Shown here one piece after another: positions 27,374-34,948 of a stretch of DNA of 64,000 bases. Position 1 is the stretch's first letter, and each line of letters opens with the position of its first letter. Under the pieces are notes generated by a model. It searched no databases and had not been told where the DNA came from. It saw only the letters and a list, made by a program, of their open reading frames with translations. Made by a program: the position numbers and the translations under genes. Source of the DNA: Nocardioides jiangsuensis. Lineage in GTDB: Bacteria > Actinomycetota > Actinomycetes > Propionibacteriales > Nocardioidaceae. The stretch is from assembly GCF_019679455.1 (NCBI RefSeq), contig NZ_JAIEZQ010000001.1, positions 1,178,001-1,242,000 on the forward strand, read 5' to 3'.

Positions 27374-27430
27374 GACGTCAGTCGATCGGCGTCGAAACGT
27401 CAGTCGATCGGCGTCGAGACGTCAGTCGTA
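27365..27430. repeat. Array B of 22-bp direct repeats between convergent genes
   Basis: Three units at 27365-27386, 27387-27408 and 27409-27430; the first contains the aat stop codon. The unit is the same as in array A except for single-base differences (GACGTCAG in place of GAGGTCAC). Like array A it ends in CGGCGG just before a convergent minus-strand gene, here the rhodanese. Confidence 0.85.
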
Positions 27431-27443
27431 CGGCGGTGGGCGG

Positions 27444-27785
27444 TCACACGACGTGCGGGGTCTGGTCGTTCTCGCTCACCATCGCGCGCCCCGCGGCGAA
27501 CCAGTCGACCATCCCGCCCTCGAGATTGACCGCGTCGAGCCCGCGCGCCTGGAGGTAGCCGACGGCCTGCGCGGAGCGGCCGCCGATCTTGCAGACCACG
27601 AGCACCCGCGACTCCGGGATCTCCCCGAGCCGGCCGGGCAGCTCCATGAGCGGGATGTGCTGTGCGCCCTCGATGTGGCCGTGCTGCCACTCGAGGTCCT
27701 CGCGCACGTCGAGCACGTGCAGGGCCTGGGGCAGGGGGTCGGGCACGCCTGCGATGTCGACGGTGGGAATGGCGCCGTACGTCAT
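27444..27785 (-). CDS. Single-domain rhodanese (sulfurtransferase)
   Basis: 113 residues. Active-site loop VVCKIGGRS with Cys65 carrying the persulfide, and the DVRED and HIEGAQHIPL motifs of the rhodanese fold. A complete single domain without signal peptide or fusion partner. It may transfer sulfane sulfur in the cytoplasm; the natural acceptor is unknown. Lies 22 bp upstream of the Fpg-type glycosylase gene in array order on the minus strand. Confidence 0.92.
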   Translation of the reverse strand: MTYGAIPTVDIAGVPDPLPQALHVLDVREDLEWQHGHIEGAQHIPLMELPGRLGEIPESRVLVVCKIGGRSAQAVGYLQARGLDAVNLEGGMVDWFAAGRAMVSENDQTPHVV

Positions 27786-27807
27786 GTACCGACCATACGC
27801 GAGATCG

Positions 27808-28674
27808 CTATTTCAGGAACTTGCTCGTCCGACGGTCGGCAAGGGGCTTGCCCCCGGTCTGGCAGGTGGGGCAGTACTGCAGGGACGAGTCCGCGAAGGA
27901 CACCTCCCGGACCGTGTCGCCGCAGACCGGGCAGGGCTGGCCGGCGCGCCCGTGCACGGCGAGGTGGCTCTTCTTCTCGCCCTTGAGGTCGGCCGCGGCG
28001 AGCCCCCGGGAGCGCTCGACGGCCTCGCCGAGCACGGTGCGGATCGCGTCGTACAGAACCTGCAGGTCGTCGCCCTCGATGCTGGACGCCGGCTTGAACG
28101 GCGACATCCGCGCCGCGTGGAGCAGCTCGTCGGAGTAGGCGTTGCCGATGCCCGCGATCGTCCCCTGGTGTCGCAGCACGCCCTTGATCTGCGCCCGACC
28201 GGCGTCGGCGAGGATCTGCCCGAGCACGTCGATCGTGAAGTCCTCGGCGAGCGGGTCGGGCCCGAGCCGCTCGATCCCGGGCACGTCGGAGGGCTTGCGG
28301 ACCACGTAGATCGCGAGCCGCTTCTGCGTGCCGGCCTCGGTGATGTCGAGCCCGGAGCCGTCGTCGAGCACCACCCGGGCCGCGAGCGGGGACTTGTGGC
28401 TCGGCTTCGGCGGCAGCTTTGGCACCTCGTCGCGCCAGCGGACCCACCCGGCGCGGGACAGGTGCGCCACGAGGTGCAGTCCGGAGGCGGTGATGTCGAG
28501 GAACTTGCCGTGCCGGGTGACGTCCTCGACCAGCGCGCCGTACAGCGCCGAGAGCGGAGGGTCGAAGGTCTTGAGCGCGCTGAAGGCGGCGATGTCGACG
28601 CGCGCGATGGCACGGTCGGTCAGCCGCCCGCGCAGGTCCAGCGCGAGGGCCTCCACCTCGGGTAGCTCCGGCAC
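27808..28674 (-). CDS. Fpg/Nei-family DNA glycosylase
   Basis: 288 residues when started at the GTG at 28674, which makes Pro2 the mature N-terminus (PELPEVEALA). That is required because the catalytic amine of this family is Pro2; the in-frame ATG at 28686 would bury it behind extra residues. Further features: conserved lysine in RHGKFLDI, the H2TH region around QGTIAGIGNAYSDELLH, and a C-terminal zinc finger with Cys248, Cys251, Cys268 and Cys271. It repairs oxidised bases in DNA. Long KKSH-rich segments differ from standard MutM, so substrate range (8-oxoG or pyrimidine lesions) is undecided. Confidence 0.9.
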   Translation of the reverse strand: MPELPEVEALALDLRGRLTDRAIARVDIAAFSALKTFDPPLSALYGALVEDVTRHGKFLDITASGLHLVAHLSRAGWVRWRDEVPKLPPKPSHKSPLAARVVLDDGSGLDITEAGTQKRLAIYVVRKPSDVPGIERLGPDPLAEDFTIDVLGQILADAGRAQIKGVLRHQGTIAGIGNAYSDELLHAARMSPFKPASSIEGDDLQVLYDAIRTVLGEAVERSRGLAAADLKGEKKSHLAVHGRAGQPCPVCGDTVREVSFADSSLQYCPTCQTGGKPLADRRTSKFLK

Positions 28675-28748
28675 GCGGGCAAGCATAGGCGTGACCTCGG
28701 ACACTTCGAAGTGATGACAAGCCCCCCGGCGTGCGCCATTCTGAGCAG

Positions 28749-29021
28749 ATGCAGACGGTTCCTCCGATCCCCGCCGCCGGCGAGGTGTTCCTCGACGCCC
28801 GCGGTGGGCCGCGCGCGCTGCGGGTCTCGTGGCACGACGAGTCCGGGGTGGTCGTGCTGTCGATCTGGCGCGAGGGGACCTGCGCGGGGTCGTTCCGGCT
28901 CGACGTCGAGGACGTGCCGGCGCTGGTCGACTTCCTGCGCGAGGGCCTCGCTCGCGAGTACGACGCCGCCCGCGCCTCGCTCCTCCCGGGCATGCGTCCC
29001 GCGGACGGACTCGCGGTCTGA
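28749..29021 (+). CDS. Small conserved actinobacterial protein, unknown function
   Basis: 90 residues from the ATG at 28749. Compact beta-rich pattern with FLDARGGPRALRVSWH and VVLSIWREGTCAGSFRL, followed by an acidic helix (DVEDVPALVDFLREGL). No signal peptide or membrane segment. The sequence style is that of a small conserved family I have seen in many actinobacteria, but no biochemical function is known to me. Divergent from the Fpg-type gene with 74 bp between starts. Confidence 0.8.
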   Translation: MQTVPPIPAAGEVFLDARGGPRALRVSWHDESGVVVLSIWREGTCAGSFRLDVEDVPALVDFLREGLAREYDAARASLLPGMRPADGLAV

Positions 29022-29104
29022 CCCGCCGCGGCCGCGCCACCGGGGACGGAACCCGGCACCCCGGAGCTCCCCAAACTCCGGAGCTCCCGGCCCCCGCGAC
29101 ACTC

Positions 29105-29145
29105 CGCTAGGGCTCGCTAGCGAAATCTACGGTCTGACCTAGATT
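29105..29145. promoter_or_regulatory. Two adjacent dyads upstream of the AAA-type ATPase gene
   Basis: The first dyad is CGCTAG-N6-CTAGCG at 29105-29122. The second, at 29124-29145, has AATCTA and TAGATT arms around an inner GGTC-T-GACC. Both are AT-rich islands in GC-rich DNA and end about 20 bp before the GTG at 29164, a typical operator position. Upstream (29061-29092) a CCGGAGCTCCC motif is directly repeated. Confidence 0.5.
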
Positions 29146-29163
29146 CACCGATACAGTCCCATC

Positions 29164-30357
29164 GTGGATCCCGTGCGCAACCCCTATGCCCCCGGCGCCG
29201 GCCAGCGCCCGCCCGAGCTCGCCGGTCGTGACCGCGAGCTGCGCCAGTTCGAGGTGACCCTGGAACGGGTCGCCGCCGGCCGGCCCGAGCGCTCGATGGT
29301 GCTCTCCGGTCTCCGCGGCGTCGGCAAGACGGTGCTGCTGAACGCGCTGCGCAGCCTCGCGGTCAAGCGGGCATGGGGGACCGGCAAGATCGAGGCCCGC
29401 CCCGACCAGTCGCTGCGCCTGCCGCTCGCGCAGGCGGTGCACGCCGCGGTCCGCGAGGTCTCGCACCGGCACCGGGACCCCGAGCGGGTCGATGCGGTGG
29501 CCGGCGTCCTCAAGTCCTTCGCGCTCCGGGCCCGCCTCGAGGACCGCAAGGGCGTCCGTTGGCACCCGCCCACCGACGTACCCGCCACCAAGGGCCGCGC
29601 CGACTCCGGCGACCTCGAGCTCGACATGATCGAGCTGTTCACGGACGTCGCCGAGCTCGCCGGGGACCTCGGGGTGGGCATCGGCATCTTCATCGACGAG
29701 ATGCAGGACATCCCCGCGCCCGAGCTGGCCGCGCTGTGCGGCGCGGTGCACGAGATCAGCCAGCAGGGCGCGCCGCTGGTCGTGGTCGGCGCCGGCCTGC
29801 CGCACCTCCCGGTGGCGCTGTCGGCGAGCAAGTCGTACGCCGAGCGGCTGTTCCGGTACGTCGTCGTGGACCGGCTGCCGCGCGACATGGCCGACCGGGC
29901 CCTGCTCGTGCCGGCCTCCACCGAGGACGTCGACTACGCCTCGGACGCGCTCGACGAGCTGTACCGGCTCACCGACGGGTACCCGTACTTCGTGCAGGCC
30001 TACGGCAAGGTCACCTGGGACGTCGCGGTGGACACCCCGATCTCGGTCAGCGACGTGCACGAGGCCTCGCCGGAGGCGGAGGGGGAGCTCGCGGTCGGCT
30101 TCTTCGGCGCCCGCTACGACCGCGCCACCCCCGCCGAGCGCGACTACATGCGCACGATGGCCGAGCTCGGCGCGGACAACAACGACGCCTCGGTCACCAC
30201 CGCCCAGGTCGCCGACGCGCTGGGCCGCAAGCCGCAGAGCCTCTCCCCGGCGCGTGACGGGCTGATCAAGAAGGGCCTCGTCTACTCCTCCGAACGGGGG
30301 ACGGTGGCCTTCACAGTGCCGCACTTCGGCAAGTTCCTCCGCGCGCAGAAGGCCTGA
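29164..30357 (+). CDS. P-loop ATPase (AAA/STAND-like, archaeal-ATPase type)
   Basis: 397 residues. Walker A GLRGVGKT (49-56), Walker B GIFIDEMQD (Asp178/Glu179), a sensor-like SYAERLFRYV segment, and a C-terminal winged-helix-like region (about 320-390) with SVTTAQVADALGRKPQSLSPARDGLIKKGLVY. The combination of an Orc1/STAND-like ATPase with a wHTH suggests a nucleic-acid or signalling switch. It is followed after 1 bp by an APH-like kinase gene, so the two are cotranscribed. Biological role unknown. Confidence 0.85.
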   Translation: MDPVRNPYAPGAGQRPPELAGRDRELRQFEVTLERVAAGRPERSMVLSGLRGVGKTVLLNALRSLAVKRAWGTGKIEARPDQSLRLPLAQAVHAAVREVSHRHRDPERVDAVAGVLKSFALRARLEDRKGVRWHPPTDVPATKGRADSGDLELDMIELFTDVAELAGDLGVGIGIFIDEMQDIPAPELAALCGAVHEISQQGAPLVVVGAGLPHLPVALSASKSYAERLFRYVVVDRLPRDMADRALLVPASTEDVDYASDALDELYRLTDGYPYFVQAYGKVTWDVAVDTPISVSDVHEASPEAEGELAVGFFGARYDRATPAERDYMRTMAELGADNNDASVTTAQVADALGRKPQSLSPARDGLIKKGLVYSSERGTVAFTVPHFGKFLRAQKA

Positions 30358-30358
30358 C

Positions 30359-31129
30359 GTGACGGTCCACGAGCTCGAGGGCGGCTGGGACAGCCGGGCG
30401 CGGATCGTCGACGGCCGCTGGCTCGAGCGCCGCCCCCGCCGGCCGGAGGTCGAGACCCGGCTGGTGCAGGAGACCCGGCTCCTCCCGTGGCTCGCGCCGC
30501 AGCTCCCCGCGCGGGTCCCGGTGCCGGTCGTGGTCACCCGCCACCCCCTCGTTGTACGCCACGAGCTGGTCCAGGGTGAGCCCGCCGCCGCGCTGACCGC
30601 GGCGCAGGCCGCGGCGTGCGGCCGGTTCCTCGCCGCGCTGCACACGGTCGACGTGGACGGCGCGGTCGCGCACGGTACGACGGACGCCGGCCCGGCGCAC
30701 GACGAGCACCTCGCCGTCCTGGACCGGTTCCGGGCCGACGTGCTCCCGCGGCTCACCCCCACCGAGCGGACCGCCGGCGCCGCGCTGCTCGACCGGCTCT
30801 CGACCCCGCCGCCCGGGCCCGCGCTGGTCCACGCCGACGTCGGACCCGTCCACCTCCTGGTCGACGGTGACGCGCTGAGCGGGGTGATCGACTGGAGCGA
30901 CGCACACGTGGGGGACCCGGCGAAGGACCTGGCCTGGCTCGTGCACGGTTCCGGCCAGGGCGAGGCGGTGGCCCGGGCGTACGGCGCCGACGCCGCGACG
31001 CTCTCGCGCTCCCACGACTGGCACCTGCTCGGCCCCTGGTACGAGGTGACCTACGGGCTCGACACCGACCAGCCGGATCTCGTAGCCAGCGGAATCGCCG
31101 GGGTCCGGACACGGCTCAACGCGCCCTAG
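30359..31129 (+). CDS. APH-fold phosphotransferase-like protein
   Basis: 256 residues. Kinase-like catalytic loop VHADVGPVHLL (catalytic Asp in HAD; the usual Asn is replaced by His) and the metal-binding DWSDAHVGDPAKDLAWL segment. The N-terminal lobe is shortened and lacks an obvious Gly-rich loop. Homologues are generally called aminoglycoside phosphotransferases, but most chromosomal actinobacterial copies have other or unknown substrates. The GTG start lies one base after the ATPase stop codon. Confidence 0.8.
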   Translation: MTVHELEGGWDSRARIVDGRWLERRPRRPEVETRLVQETRLLPWLAPQLPARVPVPVVVTRHPLVVRHELVQGEPAAALTAAQAAACGRFLAALHTVDVDGAVAHGTTDAGPAHDEHLAVLDRFRADVLPRLTPTERTAGAALLDRLSTPPPGPALVHADVGPVHLLVDGDALSGVIDWSDAHVGDPAKDLAWLVHGSGQGEAVARAYGADAATLSRSHDWHLLGPWYEVTYGLDTDQPDLVASGIAGVRTRLNAP

Positions 31130-31157
31130 ACGGGCAGGGTGGTGCCACGATTGGCCC

Positions 31158-31967
31158 ATGCAGTGGAACGTCGGCGAGGCGGGCAGGCCGCAGGTGGTCG
31201 CCCACCGCGGGGCGAGCGACGTCAACGCCGAGCACACCCTCGGGGCCTACGTCGCCGCGCTCGACGCCGGTGCGGACGCGCTGGAGTGCGACGTACGCCT
31301 GACCGCCGACGGGCACCTGGTCTGCGTCCACGACCGCCGGGTCGACCGGACGGCGAACGCGAAGGGCCTGGTCTCCACGATGGACCTCGCGCAGCTCGAC
31401 GAGCTCGACTTCGCCTCCTGGAAGAACCCGTGGGCCGACCTCGACGAAGAAGCCCCGGACCTCGACCTCGAGACCCGCAAGGTGCTCACCCTCGAGCGCC
31501 TGATGCAGGCCGTCGCCGACTACGACCGCCCGGTGGACATCGCGATCGAGACCAAACACCCGACCCGGTACACCGGCCTCGTGGAGCGCCGCCTCGTGGA
31601 CCTGCTCGACTCGTTCGGGTGGACGGGCAAGGACTCGCCCGCCCGGGTGATGAGCTTCTCGTGGATGGCGCTCAACCGGGTCAAGAAGCTCGCCCCCGAG
31701 GTGGAGACCGTGCTGCTCGTGGACCGGGCGTACACCTTCCCGGTGACCCGGAAGCTGGTGGGGGACACGTGGATCGCCGGACCGGACATCGATCTCATCC
31801 GGGACAACCCTCGCTTTGTGCGTAAACTGCGCCGCGCCGGACGACGAATCCACGTCTGGACGGTCAACACGAGCGAAGATCTCGACCTGTGCGTCGAGCT
31901 CGGCGTCGAGGCCGTGATCACCGACAAACCGGGGGCCGCCCTGGGGCACCTGCGTCGCGGGGTTTGA
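31158..31967 (+). CDS. Glycerophosphodiester phosphodiesterase
   Basis: 269 residues. N-terminal catalytic motif VVAHRGASDVNAEHT with His17/Arg18, metal ligands in ALECDVRLTADG (Glu44, Asp46) and the second histidine in VCVHDRRVDRT (His59). TIM-barrel GDPD enzymes release glycerol-3-phosphate from lipid head groups. No signal peptide, hence cytoplasmic. Its ATG follows the kinase gene by 28 bp, suggesting one transcript. Confidence 0.93.
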   Translation: MQWNVGEAGRPQVVAHRGASDVNAEHTLGAYVAALDAGADALECDVRLTADGHLVCVHDRRVDRTANAKGLVSTMDLAQLDELDFASWKNPWADLDEEAPDLDLETRKVLTLERLMQAVADYDRPVDIAIETKHPTRYTGLVERRLVDLLDSFGWTGKDSPARVMSFSWMALNRVKKLAPEVETVLLVDRAYTFPVTRKLVGDTWIAGPDIDLIRDNPRFVRKLRRAGRRIHVWTVNTSEDLDLCVELGVEAVITDKPGAALGHLRRGV

Positions 31968-32028
31968 TGCCACGACGCGTTGGGCATCATCGTCGCGGGA
32001 AGGTGATGGTTATCAGAGGGGTGAAGGC

Positions 32029-32445
32029 GTGGTGACACGCTCAGTGCGAGCAGGGCGTGCGCCGGTGACGATGCGCGTCCCCTTTGCCGCGTCCTCGGTG
32101 GCCACCGCCCGGCAGCAGCTCAAGAAGTGGATGGTCGAGAACGGCGGGAGCCGTGACCAGGTCGAGGACGGCCGGGTCGTCATCTCCGAGCTCGTGGCCA
32201 ACTCCATCCGTCACGCAGAGCCCCTCTCCGACGGGACGCTGCTGATCACCTGGGTGTACGAGCGGCGCGGCGTCAGGCTCTCCGTCACCGACGGTGGCAG
32301 CCCGACCCGGCCCCGCAAGCTCAACGCCCCCTCCTCCGCGCTGGCCGGCCGTGGCATGGCCATCGTCGAGTCGCTCTGCCTGTCCTGGTGGGCCGAGCAG
32401 AACCGGTCGCAGTCGACCGTGCACGCCGTCCTCGCGATGAGCTGA
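32029..32445 (+). CDS. HATPase-type anti-sigma-like serine kinase (RsbW/SpoIIAB fold)
   Basis: 138 residues (a second GTG lies one codon later). A single GHKL ATPase domain with N-box ISELVANSIRHAE, DGG motif (SVTDGGSP) and GRGMAIVE as the G2 loop. The lone domain is typical of actinobacterial regulators that bind a sigma factor or anti-anti-sigma factor. No partner is adjacent; the target is unknown. Start follows a GAGGGGTGAAG ribosome site. Confidence 0.85.
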   Translation: MVTRSVRAGRAPVTMRVPFAASSVATARQQLKKWMVENGGSRDQVEDGRVVISELVANSIRHAEPLSDGTLLITWVYERRGVRLSVTDGGSPTRPRKLNAPSSALAGRGMAIVESLCLSWWAEQNRSQSTVHAVLAMS

Positions 32446-32472
32446 CGCCCTGCTTGGGTAGCCTTTCCCGTC

Positions 32473-33420
32473 ATGGGAAAGCGGTCGCGAGTCAAAACCA
32501 GGTCCGAAGCCACCACCACCGCCGGTGAGGTCGGCCCCCGGCAGCCCTGCCCGTGCGGCTCCGGCCGCCGGTACAAGGCCTGCCACGGCAGCCCCTCCGG
32601 TGCGCCGCAGACCTTCGTCAGCCGCCCCTTCGAGGGACTCGCGGGGGAGTGTGACCTGATCGCGCTGCGCGAGATCGTCCCCGCCGCGACCGCGCCGCTG
32701 CCGCTGGCGGACTCGGTGAAGACCGACCGCGACGTGCTGCTCTGCTCGCTGCTGCCGGTGGCCGCCCCCGCGCTCGTCCGCCAGGACGGCACGGTGTGGC
32801 TCGCCCTCCAGGTGCAGCACAGCTTCGGCGACCCCAGCCGCGACCTCGCCGCCGTGCTCGAGCGCGCTCTGGAGGCCGCACCCGGTGAGGTCGTCGGGCT
32901 CACCGACCCGCCCGGCGAGGGCCCGCGCCTGCAGGACCTCGTGGCCGACAAGCCGCTCGAGGTCACCGTGCACGACGGCTTCGACTTCTGGATCTCCGAC
33001 CTCGACGACGAGAGCGGTGCGATGGCCGCCTCGCTGGAGCGCGCGAACTCCGCGGCGATGCCCACCGTGCGGCTGACCTCGGTCGAGGCGGCGTACTGGA
33101 CCGACGTCGGCACCAAGGAGCACCTGCGGTGGGTGATGCCGTACGACGAGGAGCAGCTGCTCTCCGCGCTCGCCCGGCTGCACGTGGCCGGCAAGGACGT
33201 CGTGGCCGAGGGCTCGCGCCTGGTCGGGATGTTCCGTGCGCACGGCCTGCTCGTCCCGGTGTGGGACCTGCCCGTCGGGACCGGCGCGGACGTGCTCGAG
33301 AAGCCCGCCGCCCAGTTCGCGAAGGACCTCGACGCCGCCCTCGCAGACGGGTCGCCGCTGACCGCGGAGGAGCGGGCGGCCCGCTCCGGGCTGGCGAACC
33401 GACAGCTCACGATTCGGTGA
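32473..33420 (+). CDS. DUF5926 protein with N-terminal SEC-C zinc motif
   Basis: 315 residues. The N-terminus carries the SEC-C signature PCPCGSGRRYKACHG (25-39), a Cys-X-Cys...Cys-His zinc site found at the tail of SecA. The remainder matches a long actinobacteria-specific conserved region (DUF5926). No hydrophobic segment. Function unknown; it could act in protein quality control or translation because of the SEC-C motif, but that is inference. Followed by a strong terminator. Confidence 0.88.
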   Translation: MGKRSRVKTRSEATTTAGEVGPRQPCPCGSGRRYKACHGSPSGAPQTFVSRPFEGLAGECDLIALREIVPAATAPLPLADSVKTDRDVLLCSLLPVAAPALVRQDGTVWLALQVQHSFGDPSRDLAAVLERALEAAPGEVVGLTDPPGEGPRLQDLVADKPLEVTVHDGFDFWISDLDDESGAMAASLERANSAAMPTVRLTSVEAAYWTDVGTKEHLRWVMPYDEEQLLSALARLHVAGKDVVAEGSRLVGMFRAHGLLVPVWDLPVGTGADVLEKPAAQFAKDLDAALADGSPLTAEERAARSGLANRQLTIR

Positions 33421-33517
33421 CCTGACTAGACCGATGGGGTCCAATTGGCGGTGACGTGCCTCATATTCGCCGGATCCAGTTGAACGAGCGCGTCCCGGAC
33501 CCGTACATTTACCAATG

Positions 33518-33561
33518 CCCGGTCGTTGTTGTATCCCCCGTCAGCAACGGCCGGGTTTTTT
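33518..33561 (+). terminator. Rho-independent terminator with U6 tract
   Basis: Stem arms 33518-33528 and 33545-33555 (11 bp, one G-U) with a 16-nt loop are followed by TTTTTT at 33556-33561, the clearest intrinsic terminator in the window. It ends the DUF5926 transcript. The preceding 33421-33517 stretch is distinctly AT-richer, and a possible promoter-like TTGAAC/TACATT pair (33480-33509) could instead make a short RNA. Confidence 0.85.
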
Positions 33562-33675
33562 CATGCCCCGACCCAAAGCGGACAGCCACCACGTGCAGTG
33601 GCGGTCGCGCGGGGCGGATCCCCGCCGCGGCGACCCGCGGTGACGGCGCCGAGTGCACGTCCGGGTGGTCGGCGG

Positions 33676-33855
33676 CTAGTCGGGCGTCTGGGTGGACTCG
33701 TGGCGGGTCTCCTCCGGGTGCTCGGTGCGCTCGTCGGAGTCCTCCAGGATCACCCGCGCCTGCTCCTCGGGAGCCTCGCTGCCGGCCGCGGCCTCCTCCG
33801 GGAGCAGGTCCTCCGCGCGGCGTTCGATCCGGGCTTCATCGGCTGACTCGGTCAT
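33676..33855 (-). CDS. 59-residue hydrophilic protein (short gene)
   Basis: ATG at 33855, stop TAG at 33678-33676, 59 residues, acidic, with no hydrophobic segment. The middle carries EEQARVILEDSDERT, which resembles a small conserved family in high-GC actinobacteria. A preceding GAGGCATG gives a weak ribosome site. Convergent with DUF5926 (beyond the terminator). Function unknown. Confidence 0.7.
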   Translation of the reverse strand: MTESADEARIERRAEDLLPEEAAAGSEAPEEQARVILEDSDERTEHPEETRHESTQTPD

Positions 33856-33916
33856 GCCTCGACCGTAGCAACCGCGTCCCGCCGGGCAGGGCCGGCCCAG
33901 GAGGCGAAGCCCGACC

Positions 33917-34072
33917 TCAGAGGACCCGGTGCAGCGGCAGCTCGCGCCGGCTGCCGACCGAGAACGCGACGTCGAGCTCGCGGTCCCACGCGACGGCCGC
34001 GCGGTGACGATGCGTCAGCCAGGCGGTCCCCAGCGCCGACATCAGGACACACAGAAGTAGGACGAACGACAT
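33917..34072 (-). CDS. 51-residue single-span membrane peptide (short gene)
   Basis: ATG at 34072, TGA at 33919-33917, 51 residues. Residues 2-20 form one membrane helix (SFVLLLCVLMSALGTAWL) and the remainder is a basic cytoplasmic or outer tail. An AGGGG motif lies about 10 bp before the ATG. The short length, clear start and stop, and good hydrophobic segment support a genuine small membrane protein; function unknown. Divergent from the GNAT gene at 34258. Confidence 0.65.
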   Translation of the reverse strand: MSFVLLLCVLMSALGTAWLTHRHRAAVAWDRELDVAFSVGSRRELPLHRVL

Positions 34073-34257
34073 GACAAACCCCTAGAACCCCTCGACGATC
34101 TCGAGCCCTCGCGCCGGTGGTGCGGTGACTCTCCCCGCTGTCGACGGTACGCCGGTGTTGTCCGGAACGAGACCGTTTTACCCAGATGACGGGCCGGCCG
34201 GGCAACCACCGCGGGAACGTCGTACGCCGGGGTGCCGGCCGGTCTAGGGTGCCTCCG

Positions 34258-34935
34258 GTGAGGACCCTCGAGGACATCTGGCCGCTGTTCGGGCTCCGGA
34301 TCACCGCCGGGCCGCTGCAGCTTCGCCCCGTCGCCGACGCCGACATCCCCGGCCTGGTCGCGCTCGCGGTGGAGGGGATCCACCCCGCCGACCGGATGCC
34401 GTTCAGCTACCCGTGGACGAGCGCGCCGCGCGACGAGCTGCCGCGCGACATGGCGGCCTACTACTGGCGCACCCGCGCCGGGATCACGCCCGACCGCTGG
34501 ACCGTCGACTTCGCGGTCCGGCGTGACGGCGAGCTCGTGGGTGTGCAGGGGTTCGGCACCGACGGCTACCTCGTCACGCACACCGGGGAGACCGGGTCCT
34601 GGCTCGGGCAGCGGCACCAGGGACGGGGGACGGGGACGCTGATGCGGCAGACGCTGTGCGCCTTCCTCTTCGACCACCTCGACGCGGAGGAGATCACCTC
34701 GGCCGCGTTCCTCGACAACCCGGCGTCCCTGGCGGTCAGCCGCAAGGTCGGCTACCTGCCCAACGGGGACTTCCGGGAGCGGCGTCGGCCCGGGGAGATG
34801 GCGCTCAACCGCAAGCTGCGGCTGACCGAGCCCGCGCTGGTCCGGCACGAGCACGAGCTCCGGGTCGAGGGCCTGGCACCGGTACGGCGCCTGCTCGGCC
34901 TCGACCGGGCGGACGGGTCCGACCGGACCACCTGA
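34258..34935 (+). CDS. GNAT-family acetyltransferase (RimJ/RimL-like)
   Basis: 225 residues from the GTG at 34258. RimJ-type fold: N-terminal DIWPLFGLRITAGPLQLRPV, central aromatic substrate segment and the acetyl-CoA loop GQRHQGRGTGTLMRQ (about 121-135), then the C-terminal SAAFLDNPASLAVSRKVGY pattern typical of proteins that acetylate N-termini or small amines. Target unknown. Convergent with arcA 13 bp away. Confidence 0.87.
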   Translation: MRTLEDIWPLFGLRITAGPLQLRPVADADIPGLVALAVEGIHPADRMPFSYPWTSAPRDELPRDMAAYYWRTRAGITPDRWTVDFAVRRDGELVGVQGFGTDGYLVTHTGETGSWLGQRHQGRGTGTLMRQTLCAFLFDHLDAEEITSAAFLDNPASLAVSRKVGYLPNGDFRERRRPGEMALNRKLRLTEPALVRHEHELRVEGLAPVRRLLGLDRADGSDRTT

Positions 34936-34948
34936 ACCGCCATCCCGG

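Noticed and set aside
33456-34007. Possible 183-codon plus-strand gene
   Set aside because: It runs through a strong terminator and overlaps the two better supported short minus-strand genes; the sequence is low-complexity Arg/Pro/Gly.
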